Source: JAICLV01 sp036380925 (GTDB lineage: Bacteria > Actinomycetota > Actinomycetes > Acidothermales > Acidothermaceae). From it: DNA of 7,401 bases. Below are positions 1 through 6,036 of the stretch, piece after piece. Position 1 is the stretch's first letter. The number at the start of each line of letters is the position of its first letter. The stretch is from positions 1 to 7,401 of the forward strand of contig DASVDW010000187.1 of the NCBI GenBank assembly GCA_036380925.1. The letters run 5' to 3'. The translations under genes and the position numbers were made by a program. The notes below the pieces were generated by a model. The model was not told the origin of the DNA, searched no databases, and saw only the letters and a program-made list of their open reading frames with translations.

Positions 1-1111
1 GAGGCGCCACCATCGCGTTGCTGAGGCCCTGCGCCGCAAGGTATTCGGCATCCTCCGTTGTTGCGCTGACGCTGGCTGAGCGGTGCGCCGGCCCGAACGC
101 GCCGCGCTTGTGACGCGCGCCGATGACCAGCGGAGAGGTCTGGGTCGCGATGCGCTCCCACATGGCGAGCGCCGCGGGTTCGCTGACGACTTCCATGACT
201 TTCGGGTCGCCGCTGCTGTCGATCCGGATCCGCAGCAGTGGCGCGGACTCCGGAGGCGCAACGATCGCCTCGGCGGTCTCCGTCCGAAACATCGACCGCG
301 CCTGCTCGAGGAGCGCGACGATCGCCTCTTCCAACTCGGGAGTTTGGGTGAGGATGCGGTTCGCGGCGTACAGGAATTCGAGAATCTCGTGCTTTTCCCG
401 TTCCCGGATGTAAGCGCGATACGCGACGAAGACCGTCGCCGCGGGGATCGCCAGCAACCAGGCGGCCGACGGCCGGTAGTCGATGACCGTGGCGGTCACC
501 AGCCCGATGCTGACGTTGGTGAACGCGGACGCCAGCAGCATGACGAACGCGAAGCCAATTCGGCCGAGCTGGACTCGCCGCTCAGAAAGGGATATCGCCG
601 TGTTCACGTTGAGCGCGCCGAGCAGGGCGGATGTCGCGATCGCCAACCCGGTGGCGCACCACACCGTCACTCCGAAATGGCTGCCGGGCGCCACGAGAGC
701 GCGCAGCAGCAGCACTGCGACGGTCGACGTCGTGGCGAAGTTCGCCAGATTGAACGCGGCCTTCAACATGCTTTGCCGCCGCTGCACGGCCAACGCGACG
801 GCAGACCCCGCGAACTGCGCGATCAGCAGCTCACGGGGTGTGGCGAAGAACAACCCGAGGACCAGGGGCACTTCGCTCATCGAGAACGAGTGCGCGCCGC
901 GCCGGAAATGCAAATGCACCAGGCAGGTCTCGGCGAGGTAGAAGACGAAGGCCAGGAGCGGCCACGGGATGTGGAACGACGCGACGGTGGCGGGCTCAAG
1001 CCATAAGAGCGCAAGCCCGCCACATCCCAACGCGGCGAGCGCGCCGACGAACAACCGAAGCGACGAGACGCCGCTGGTCGCCGCGGTTTCAGGCGCGCTC
1101 TCCCCGTTCAC
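1..1111 (-). CDS. Membrane sensor protein with GAF-like domain, probable cyclic-di-GMP signalling protein (C-terminus off window)
   Basis: The minus strand is open from a GTG at 1111-1109 to the window edge, giving 370 residues with no stop. Residues about 17-232 hold seven or eight hydrophobic segments (roughly 17-39, 48-66, 79-91, 92-110, 120-141, 146-169, 183-206, 213-231). A charged helical linker follows (about 232-275, YRAYIREREKHEILEFLYAA), then a region that looks like the start of a GAF sensor domain. This membrane block with an FSMSEVPLVLGLFF-like segment is familiar from actinobacterial proteins that continue into GGDEF and EAL domains making or degrading cyclic-di-GMP. That output domain is inferred and not visible here. 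The GTG lies two codons after the stop of the upstream protease gene, with GGAG at 1125-1122 as a ribosome-binding site, so translation is probably coupled. A single TTA codon encodes Leu36 (1006-1004). The protein sits in the cytoplasmic membrane. Alternative: a GAF-containing histidine kinase or phosphatase. Confidence 0.82.
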   Translation of the reverse strand, partial: MNGESAPETAATSGVSSLRLFVGALAALGCGGLALLWLEPATVASFHIPWPLLAFVFYLAETCLVHLHFRRGAHSFSMSEVPLVLGLFFATPRELLIAQFAGSAVALAVQRRQSMLKAAFNLANFATTSTVAVLLLRALVAPGSHFGVTVWCATGLAIATSALLGALNVNTAISLSERRVQLGRIGFAFVMLLASAFTNVSIGLVTATVIDYRPSAAWLLAIPAATVFVAYRAYIREREKHEILEFLYAANRILTQTPELEEAIVALLEQARSMFRTETAEAIVAPPESAPLLRIRIDSSGDPKVMEVVSEPAALAMWERIATQTSPLVIGARHKRGAFGPAHRSASVSATTEDAEYLAAQGLSNAMVAP

Positions 1112-1117
1112 CGAAGG

Positions 1118-2821
1118 TCAGCTCCAGCTCTTGGTGGTCCACGCCGCGTCGGTCCAGGTCGAGCCGGTCCAAGTCGAGCCGGTCCAGGTCGAGCCGGTCC
1201 AAGTCGAGCCGGTCCAGGTCGAGCCGGTCCAGGTCGAGCCGGTCCAGGTGGAGCCGGTCCAGGTGGAGCCGGTCCAGGTGGAGCCGGTCCAGGTGGAGCC
1301 GGTCCAGTTCCGCGACGTCCAGGTGGAACCGGTCCAGGTGGAGCCAGCCGGCGTTGTCGACGCCGTCGCGCCCATCACCGCGGACACCGGCGCGGTGAAC
1401 GCGGTCGAGGGCGACCAAGACTGCGTGCGGTACTCGGTGGCGGCGTTGAGGGTCCAGTTCATGTTGAGCTCGCCGGCCCCGAGGTTGGTGCCGGACAGGT
1501 TCGGCAGCCACGTCGAGTGCACCGCCATGGTGGACTTCACCTGGTCCGGCGTGATGCCCGGTCGCTGGCCGATCAGCAACGCGGCCGAACCCGAGGCGAG
1601 CGCCGCGGACTCCGACGTGCCGCTACCGCGCATCAGGCGGCTCGTCACCATCGAACCCGCGCCATATTGCTGATCGATGGCCGACCCTGGCACCCGCAGG
1701 CTGACGATGTGCGTGCCCGGCGTCCCGAAGTCGGGGTTGCGCGTTCCGTCGCCCACGTTGGAGAAGCTCGCGACCGTGTCGTCCGAGACCGACATCGTCG
1801 AGCCGGTGTCGACCGACCCGACCGCGATCACGTACGGGTCGTTCGCGGGCGCCGTCATACCATGCTGGCCGTCGTTGCCAGCGGCGGCGACGACCGTTAT
1901 TCCAGCCTTCCAAGCGGCTTCGACCGCAGCGTCCAGCGGGTCTTGGTTGTACGTCAACGGGCTGCGGATGCCAAGCGACAGGTTGAGCACCTTGATGTTC
2001 AAGCCGGGGTCGCCGCGGTGCGCGACCACCCATTGAATCGCCGAGATGACCGCCGACTCGACGGTGGCGCCGCTGGCGTCCGCGACCTTGACGCTGACGA
2101 TGTGCGCGTCAGGAGCGGCGCCCAGGAAGTAGCTGCTGCTGGAGGTGTACGGCGCCTTCGCGCCCGGGTCGCGCCCGGCGATGAGGCCGGCCATGAAGGT
2201 CCCGTGGCCGAACGTGTCCAGGCCGCGGACCTGGGTGAAGTATCCGGTCGGGGTGAAGTCCGGGCCGTAAAACACCTTTCCGGATGCGGAAAGTGCGGGC
2301 ACCGGCGCGACCCCGGAGTCGATGAGCGCGACGCCGACGCCCTGGCCGGACAGGCCGGCGTTCCAGTACGTGCTGTAGCCGACGGAATTCGACAGCCCGG
2401 TCGGCGAACCCGGGTCGGTGGCCGGGTCGTAGCTCGATCCTTGCGTCGTCCCCGCGTAGTCGGGCGAGACGACGCGCACGTCGGCGTCATGGCTTAGCGC
2501 GTCGGCCGCCTCGGGCGTGAGCGTCGCGGTGAAGCCGTTGACGATCGGCAACTCGGCGCCGATCACACCGCCAAGCGCGATCGCCTCGGCGCGCGCGTCA
2601 GCGAGCTGGCCCGCGCTGGCTTGCACGATGTAATCGCTCGCGGGACCTGGCCGAGCGGCTGAGGTGGTGGCGGTCGCGACCCCGCCGAACGGCAGGACCG
2701 CCGCCGCCGCGACGGCGGCGACCGCGCCGCCGATGAGTTTGCGTCTGGTGTCGACCCAGGTGAGCCCGCGCGGTCTGGTGGCGCGCGGGGACGCCGATGA
2801 GCCGTCCGTGGCTGTGTTCAC
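1118..2821 (-). CDS. Secreted S8 (subtilisin-like) serine protease with C-terminal GSTWT pentapeptide repeats
   Basis: This is an exported endopeptidase of 567 residues using the GTG at 2821-2819, which has a purine-rich GGTGGGGG ribosome-binding site five bases upstream (about 2834-2827). An ATG at 2866 (582 residues) is possible but has a weaker site. Residues 25-53 form a signal peptide, TRRKLIGG then an alanine-rich hydrophobic core; the twin arginine suggests possible Tat export. Residues about 63-124 resemble an inhibitor I9-type propeptide (from DYIVQASAGQ). The catalytic domain shows the full triad: Asp168 in ALIDSGV, His206 in FGHGTFMAG and Ser403 in GSGTSESAA, with the oxyanion-hole Asn316 in AAAGNDG. 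After the fold ends (about 465), residues 493-567 are 15 pentapeptide units, 12 of them exactly GSTWT. The serine motif is GTSES where GTSMA is common. The membrane-sensor gene follows after 6 nt. The substrate is unknown; the repeat tail may bind the cell surface or a polymer, which is inference. Confidence 0.93.
   Translation of the reverse strand: MNTATDGSSASPRATRPRGLTWVDTRRKLIGGAVAAVAAAAVLPFGGVATATTSAARPGPASDYIVQASAGQLADARAEAIALGGVIGAELPIVNGFTATLTPEAADALSHDADVRVVSPDYAGTTQGSSYDPATDPGSPTGLSNSVGYSTYWNAGLSGQGVGVALIDSGVAPVPALSASGKVFYGPDFTPTGYFTQVRGLDTFGHGTFMAGLIAGRDPGAKAPYTSSSSYFLGAAPDAHIVSVKVADASGATVESAVISAIQWVVAHRGDPGLNIKVLNLSLGIRSPLTYNQDPLDAAVEAAWKAGITVVAAAGNDGQHGMTAPANDPYVIAVGSVDTGSTMSVSDDTVASFSNVGDGTRNPDFGTPGTHIVSLRVPGSAIDQQYGAGSMVTSRLMRGSGTSESAALASGSAALLIGQRPGITPDQVKSTMAVHSTWLPNLSGTNLGAGELNMNWTLNAATEYRTQSWSPSTAFTAPVSAVMGATASTTPAGSTWTGSTWTSRNWTGSTWTGSTWTGSTWTGSTWTGSTWTGSTWTGSTWTGSTWTGSTWTGSTWTDAAWTTKSWS
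1121..1345 (-). repeat. 15 tandem 15-bp units encoding the protease Trp-repeat tail
   Basis: On the plus strand the unit reads ggtccaggtggagcc or ggtccaggtcgagcc; on the coding strand this is Gly-Ser-Thr-Trp-Thr. The array is exactly 15 units of 15 bp ending at the protease stop. Units at 1301-1315 (SRNWT), 1136-1150 (DAAWT) and 1121-1135 (TKSWS) are degenerate and the other 12 encode GSTWT. The six units at 1151-1240 use TCG for Ser, while those at 1241-1300 and 1316-1345 use TCC. No unit breaks the reading frame, so copy number can change by slippage or recombination without a frameshift. Confidence 0.97.
1122..1125 (-). promoter_or_regulatory. Ribosome-binding site inside the protease 3' end
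   Basis: GGAG on the minus strand lies in the last codons of the protease gene, 10 nt before the GTG start of the sensor gene. It supports that GTG and implies that ribosomes finishing the protease can restart on the sensor. Confidence 0.5.
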
Positions 2822-2967
2822 GATTGCCCCCACCCCATAACTGACTGTGATGCGCTCGTGACGCATCGTGATTCCAAGTGTGGAGATCGCCGACCGGCGC
2901 GTCATCATCCGAGTGGGCACGCTGGCTGCATCCGAGCGGAGTAGCGGCGCGGCCGACAAACGCCGAC
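2822..2967. promoter_or_regulatory. Divergent intergenic region between protease and udgB
   Basis: About 146 bp separates the GTG of the protease (minus) from the ATG of udgB (plus), so promoters for both must lie here or overlap the coding starts. I see no convincing -35/-10 pair. One small inverted repeat is present: GATGCG at 2849-2854 and CGCATC at 2862-2867 around a 7-nt loop. It would fall in the 5' leader of the protease mRNA, or inside its coding region if the ATG at 2866 is used. Confidence 0.45.
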
Positions 2968-3795
2968 ATGCCAGACTTGCCGCGTGATTGCCGCGTGATC
3001 GCCGAGCCGGGTAGCGGTTGGCCGGACGATCTCGCCACGCCCACCACCCCGGTGGCGCACAACGTCGCCGACGCCCGACGGCTGGCCGAGGCGGCGTCCA
3101 GCTTGGATTCCCTCACCGCGGCGGTCTCGGTGTGTCGAGCCTGTCCGCGGCTGGTGGATTGGCGGGAGACCGTCGCGCGGGTGAAGCGGCGGGCGTTCGC
3201 CGCCGAGCCGTACTGGGGCCGGCCGGTTCCAGGGTGGGGGGATCCCGAAGCCGGCATCGCCATCGTCGGGTTGGCGCCTGCCGCGCACGGGGGGAACCGC
3301 ACCGGGCGCATCTTCACCGGCGACCGCAGCGGCGACTGGCTGTTCGCCGCGCTGCACCGGGCCGGGCTGGCCCGCCTGCCGACAAGCACGCACGCCGGAG
3401 ACGGGCAGCGGTTGCACGGCGTGCGGGTTGTCGCGGCGGTGCGCTGCGCTCCACCGGCGAACAAGCCGACGACGCAGGAACGTGACACCTGCCGTCCATG
3501 GCTCGCCCGCGAGATTTCCTTGCTCGAACCGACATTGCGGGTCGTGGTGGTGCTCGGCGCTTTCGGCTGGCAGGCGCTGCTGCCCGTCTTGGCCGATGCC
3601 GGTTATGCGATTCCGCGACCCGCGCCTCGGTTCGGCCACGGCGCCTCGGCCGAGTTGACCAACGAGTCGGGGAAGTCGTTGCGGTTGCTGGGGTGTTACC
3701 ACCCGAGTCAGCAGAACACCTTCACCGGGAAGCTCACCGAGCCGATGATCGACGACGTTCTCGGGCTGGCCGCCCGGCTTGCCGGGTTAGGCTGA
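2968..3795 (+). CDS. udgB: Family 5 uracil-DNA glycosylase (UdgB type, iron-sulfur)
   Basis: It excises uracil (and, in studied family members, some other deaminated bases such as hypoxanthine) from DNA to start base-excision repair in the cytoplasm. The 275-residue product follows the mycobacterial UdgB pattern throughout. Motif 1 is GLAPAAHGGNRTGRIFTGD (residues 101-119). Motif 2 is HPSQQNTFTG (245-254). Four cysteines suited to a [4Fe-4S] cluster lie at 56 and 59 (CRAC), 160 (VRCAPP) and 175 (RDTC). Other family signatures are AFAAEPYWGRPVPGWG and the GSGWPDDLATP N-terminal segment. The ATG at 2968 is chosen because family similarity begins shortly after it; no ribosome-binding site is visible, so a leaderless mRNA or the in-frame GTG at 2995 is possible, and the frame stays open upstream to 2878. 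The second-last codon is a rare TTA (3787-3789). It is probably co-transcribed with the NADH dehydrogenase that starts 4 nt after its stop. Confidence 0.93.
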   Translation: MPDLPRDCRVIAEPGSGWPDDLATPTTPVAHNVADARRLAEAASSLDSLTAAVSVCRACPRLVDWRETVARVKRRAFAAEPYWGRPVPGWGDPEAGIAIVGLAPAAHGGNRTGRIFTGDRSGDWLFAALHRAGLARLPTSTHAGDGQRLHGVRVVAAVRCAPPANKPTTQERDTCRPWLAREISLLEPTLRVVVVLGAFGWQALLPVLADAGYAIPRPAPRFGHGASAELTNESGKSLRLLGCYHPSQQNTFTGKLTEPMIDDVLGLAARLAGLG

Positions 3796-3799
3796 GCAT

Positions 3800-5203
3800 A
3801 TGGCCGACGAGACTCGACAGCGCCGTCCTCACATTCTCATCCTCGGCGGTGGTTACGTCGGGATGTACACGGCCTTGCAGCTCGACAAGAAGCTGCGGCG
3901 AGACGAGGCGACGGTGACGGTCATCGACCCGCTGTCGTACATGACGTACCAGCCGTTCCTGCCAGAGGCGGCGGCCGGCAACCTTGAGCCGCGACACGTC
4001 GTCGTGCCGCTGCGCCGAGTGCTGCCGCACGCGCAGGTGTTGAACGGCCGGGTGACCCGCATCGAGCACGGCCGACGCGTCGTGACGTTCTTGCCAAACG
4101 CGGCCGACGCTTTCGAGATCTCCTACGACATTCTCGTCGTCGCGCTCGGCTCGATCGCGCGCACACTTCCGATCCCCGGGCTCGCCGACGTCGGCATCGG
4201 TTTTAAGACCGTTGGCGAGGCGATTTTCCTGCGGAATCACGTGATCGGGAAGCTCGACATCGCCGCGTCGACGTCCGACGCGCAGGTTCGCCGGCGCGCG
4301 CTGACGTTCGTTTTCGTCGGCGGCGGCTACGCCGGCGTGGAGGCTTTCGCCGAACTCGAGGACATGGCCCGTGACGCGTGCAAGTCCTACGACGGCGTGG
4401 AGCCGTCCGACATGCGATGGGTGCTGGTCGAGGCCACCGACCGCATTTTGCCGGAGGTCAGCCGCGACCTCGCCGAGTACACGGTGCGGGAGTTGCAGGC
4501 GCGCGGGATGGACATCAAGCTCAACACCCGCCTTGAGTCAGCTGAGAATCACCACATCGTGTTGTCGGACGGCGAGGAGTTTGACGCCGACACGCTGGTC
4601 TGGACCGCTGGCGTCAAACCGAACCCGGTGCTCGCCAGCAGCGATCTGCCGATTGATGAGAAGGGCCGCCTGCGCGGCACCGAGTTCCTTACGGTCAAGG
4701 ACGTTCCCGACGCATGGGCGGCCGGCGACTGCGCGGCGATTCCCGACGTCACCCGGCCAGGAACGTTTTGCGGACCGAGCGCGCAGCACGCGGTCCGGCA
4801 AGCCAAACATCTAGGCGACAACATCGCGCGGGTGCTGCATGGTGGTAAGCCGACCGAATATCGGCACTCCTACGCCGGCTCGGTCGCGAGTTTGGGGTTG
4901 CACAAGGGTGTCGCGCAGATCTACGGCTTCAAGTTCCGTGGATTCATCGCCTGGTTCATGCACCGCACCTACCACGTCTCGCGGGTGCCGACGTTCAACC
5001 GCAAGGTTCGGGTCATCGCCGACTGGACGCTCGCGCTGTTCTTCCGGCGTGAGATCGTGTCGCTTGGCGCCCTGCAAAACCCGCGCGAGGAGTTCGAGCT
5101 GGCGACCCGCCCGCCACTGCCGACCGGCGACGCCGCTGCGACCGCGCCCGCCGCGGCGACCGGCGGCGCGGCGCCGGCCACGGGGGCGAAGCGGAAGCGC
5201 TAG
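3800..5203 (+). CDS. ndh: Type II NADH dehydrogenase (NDH-2), FAD-dependent
   Basis: It is a single-subunit, non-proton-pumping NADH:quinone (menaquinone in actinobacteria) oxidoreductase on the inner face of the membrane that feeds the respiratory chain. The 467-residue length fits the family. The N-terminal FAD fold has ILGGGYVG (residues 14-21, GxGxxG) and an acidic strand end VTVID near 39-43. The second Rossmann motif for NADH is FVGGGYAGVE (172-181). The distal FAD motif is AAGDCAAIPD (307-316), and AQHAVRQAKHLGDNI (328-342) matches the quinone-site helix of NDH-2. The amphipathic C-terminal region FIAWFMHRTYHVSRVP to LGALQNPREEFELATRP (382-438) is typical of actinobacterial NDH-2 membrane attachment. 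The last 30 residues are an Ala/Thr/Pro/Gly-rich tail ending KRKR, which is not a family feature. The start follows the udgB stop by 4 nt without a strong ribosome-binding site, suggesting coupling. A tRNA gene begins 11 nt after its stop. Confidence 0.95.
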   Translation: MADETRQRRPHILILGGGYVGMYTALQLDKKLRRDEATVTVIDPLSYMTYQPFLPEAAAGNLEPRHVVVPLRRVLPHAQVLNGRVTRIEHGRRVVTFLPNAADAFEISYDILVVALGSIARTLPIPGLADVGIGFKTVGEAIFLRNHVIGKLDIAASTSDAQVRRRALTFVFVGGGYAGVEAFAELEDMARDACKSYDGVEPSDMRWVLVEATDRILPEVSRDLAEYTVRELQARGMDIKLNTRLESAENHHIVLSDGEEFDADTLVWTAGVKPNPVLASSDLPIDEKGRLRGTEFLTVKDVPDAWAAGDCAAIPDVTRPGTFCGPSAQHAVRQAKHLGDNIARVLHGGKPTEYRHSYAGSVASLGLHKGVAQIYGFKFRGFIAWFMHRTYHVSRVPTFNRKVRVIADWTLALFFRREIVSLGALQNPREEFELATRPPLPTGDAAATAPAAATGGAAPATGAKRKR

Positions 5204-5214
5204 CGAATCCGGCG

Positions 5215-5288
5215 GCCCCCGTAGCCCAATAGGCAGAGGCGAGCCCCTTAAAAGGGTTTCAGTGTCGGTTCGAGTCCGACCGGGGGCA
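5215..5288 (+). tRNA. tRNA with UAA anticodon (reads Leu UUA) but a short, class I variable loop
   Basis: A 74-nt cloverleaf can be drawn. The acceptor stem GCCCCCG (5215-5221) pairs perfectly with CGGGGGC (5281-5287). The D-stem GCC (5224-5226) pairs with GGC (5238-5240), with GG at 5232-5233. The anticodon stem AGCCC (5242-5246) pairs with GGGTT (5254-5258), including one G-T pair. The anticodon loop is CTTAAAA (5247-5253), anticodon TAA at 5249-5251. The variable loop is only TCAGT (5259-5263). The T-stem GTCGG (5264-5268) pairs with CCGAC (5276-5280) around TTCGAGT. The discriminator is A5288 and CCA is not encoded. The anticodon and A73 suggest leucine, but bacterial tRNA-Leu normally has a long variable arm, so the charging identity is uncertain. 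It begins 11 nt after the ndh stop and may be processed from that transcript. Confidence 0.88.
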
Positions 5289-5302
5289 CTAGATGACGCG
5301 GT

Positions 5303-5527
5303 TCAGCTGTGCGCGGTGCGGTGCTTCTCGTGCTCGCGGACGATCGCGGTGGCATAACCGTGCGGCAACTCGTGCTCGTCACGCAGCCAATTCACCCGTT
5401 CGTCAAAGCGGCTGAAGCTTGGACCTTGCTCTATTTCGCGAAACCACTCGGACAGGCCGCGTCCGGTGACCTGCGGGACCCTCTCCACGAGGTTGCGGTG
5501 GGTCTCCTCGGAGTGGTGCACGCTCAT
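5303..5527 (-). CDS. Small DUF4287-like protein
   Basis: The product has 74 residues from the ATG at 5527-5525, chosen because a perfect AGGAGG lies five bases upstream (5538-5533); an upstream TTG is in frame but unsupported. The sequence has the pattern I associate with DUF4287: a helix with TGRGLSEWF (21-29), then RFDERVNWLRDEHELPHGYATAIVREH (40-66), in which the W-L and H-G-Y/H-A motif is the family hallmark. It has no signal peptide or membrane segment, is rich in charged residues and His, and is probably a small cytoplasmic helical protein. The biochemical role is unknown. It converges on the tRNA gene, with 14 nt between its stop and the tRNA 3' end, and it diverges from the hypothetical gene at 5659. 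Confidence 0.85.
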   Translation of the reverse strand: MSVHHSEETHRNLVERVPQVTGRGLSEWFREIEQGPSFSRFDERVNWLRDEHELPHGYATAIVREHEKHRTAHS

Positions 5528-5532
5528 GAGCG

Positions 5533-5538
5533 CCTCCT
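5533..5538 (-). promoter_or_regulatory. Strong Shine-Dalgarno AGGAGG for the DUF4287-like gene
   Basis: AGGAGG on the minus strand sits five bases upstream of the ATG at 5527. It is the best ribosome-binding site in the window and fixes that gene's start. Confidence 0.85.
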
Positions 5539-5548
5539 GGCAGCCGAC

Positions 5549-5567
5549 TGTCAACGGTCCATGTCAA
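5549..5567 (-). promoter_or_regulatory. Pair of TTGACA hexamers upstream of the DUF4287-like gene
   Basis: Two exact TTGACA hexamers occur on the minus strand, at 5567-5562 and 5554-5549, 13 nt apart start to start. Each resembles a -35 element, but no matching -10 (TAnnnT) lies at 16-19 nt, so a direct-repeat regulator site is as likely as a promoter. Confidence 0.3.
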
Positions 5568-5658
5568 GAAGCCTGCCCCACGGATTGCGGCCCCGGCAAC
5601 CCCTTCACGGCGTGTCGATGGCCGTCGGCCGGCCTGCCTTCGTGGGACCTTCGACGGT

Positions 5659-6036
5659 GTGGATCAGACGCCGGACGACGTGCGCGCGCGGGTTGACGAA
5701 GCCCTCGCGCAGGTGGTGCAGGTCGTGCGCCGGATGCCACCCGGCCGGCTGCGCTCCGCGGGGCGGGTCGGGGCCGCGCGTGCGCTGGCAAGGGACTTGG
5801 CGACCGCCGTGCAGGGAATCGAGCAGGCGGAATCGGCGGCGCCGCCGACCTGGCGAATGCTGCCCGACGTCCCAGACCTGGTCGTCGGTGACCAACTAGC
5901 CGTGCTGGCATACGACTTCTCCCTCGCCATTCCCGAGGCGCCCGCGCAGGTGTGGACGCCGCACGGCCGGGCGCCGCTTTCCGACGTCCTGGGCGATCTG
6001 CTTCTTGTGATCACGAATACAAACGGCGTCCTATGA
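5659..6036 (+). CDS. Hypothetical protein, 125 residues
   Basis: I do not recognise the family. The frame starts at a GTG (5659) with a possible GGGA ribosome-binding site at 5644-5647, rather far upstream; I saw no better in-frame start in the roughly 60 bases upstream. Visible features are an amphipathic N-terminal helix (about 5-28, DVRARVDEALAQVVQVVRR), a second helix (about 37-58) and a conserved-looking stretch TWRMLPDVPDLVVGDQLAVLAYDFSLAI (64-91), then a final helix (106-118). There is no signal peptide, membrane segment or catalytic motif. The third codon position is strongly G/C, as in neighbouring genes, and the amino-acid mix is protein-like, unlike the antisense frames. It converges on the thiolase gene with 17 nt between stops. 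The end of the coding sequence carries one of the two GTGATCAC palindromes. A small helical cytoplasmic protein is the most that can be inferred. Confidence 0.72.
   Translation: MDQTPDDVRARVDEALAQVVQVVRRMPPGRLRSAGRVGAARALARDLATAVQGIEQAESAAPPTWRMLPDVPDLVVGDQLAVLAYDFSLAIPEAPAQVWTPHGRAPLSDVLGDLLLVITNTNGVL

Noticed and set aside
83..1006. Long plus-strand open frame (307 codons) at the left end
   Set aside because: It is antisense to the membrane sensor, Arg/Gly/Glu-rich with no domain pattern; the minus strand gives clear membrane helices.
1121..1345. Possible CRISPR array
   Set aside because: The units are directly adjacent 15-mers with no spacers and encode an in-frame protein tail.
838..1398. 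Plus-strand Ser/Arg (SRSRSS) repeat frame
   Set aside because: It is another frame of the same 15-bp array, with no start signal and no non-repeat domain.
1089..1511. Minus-strand frame with LDRLDLDR repeats
   Set aside because: It is the same strand but a shifted frame of the protease array; it looks leucine-repeat-like only because of the unit sequence.
969..1673. Plus-strand frame with a VEPVQ repeat
   Set aside because: It is the antisense reading of the GSTWT array and of the protease catalytic domain; the apparent repeat protein is a shadow of the 15-bp period.
2878..2967. Longer udgB start giving 305 residues
   Set aside because: The added 30 residues have no match to the family N-terminus that I know and would occupy the divergent promoter region.
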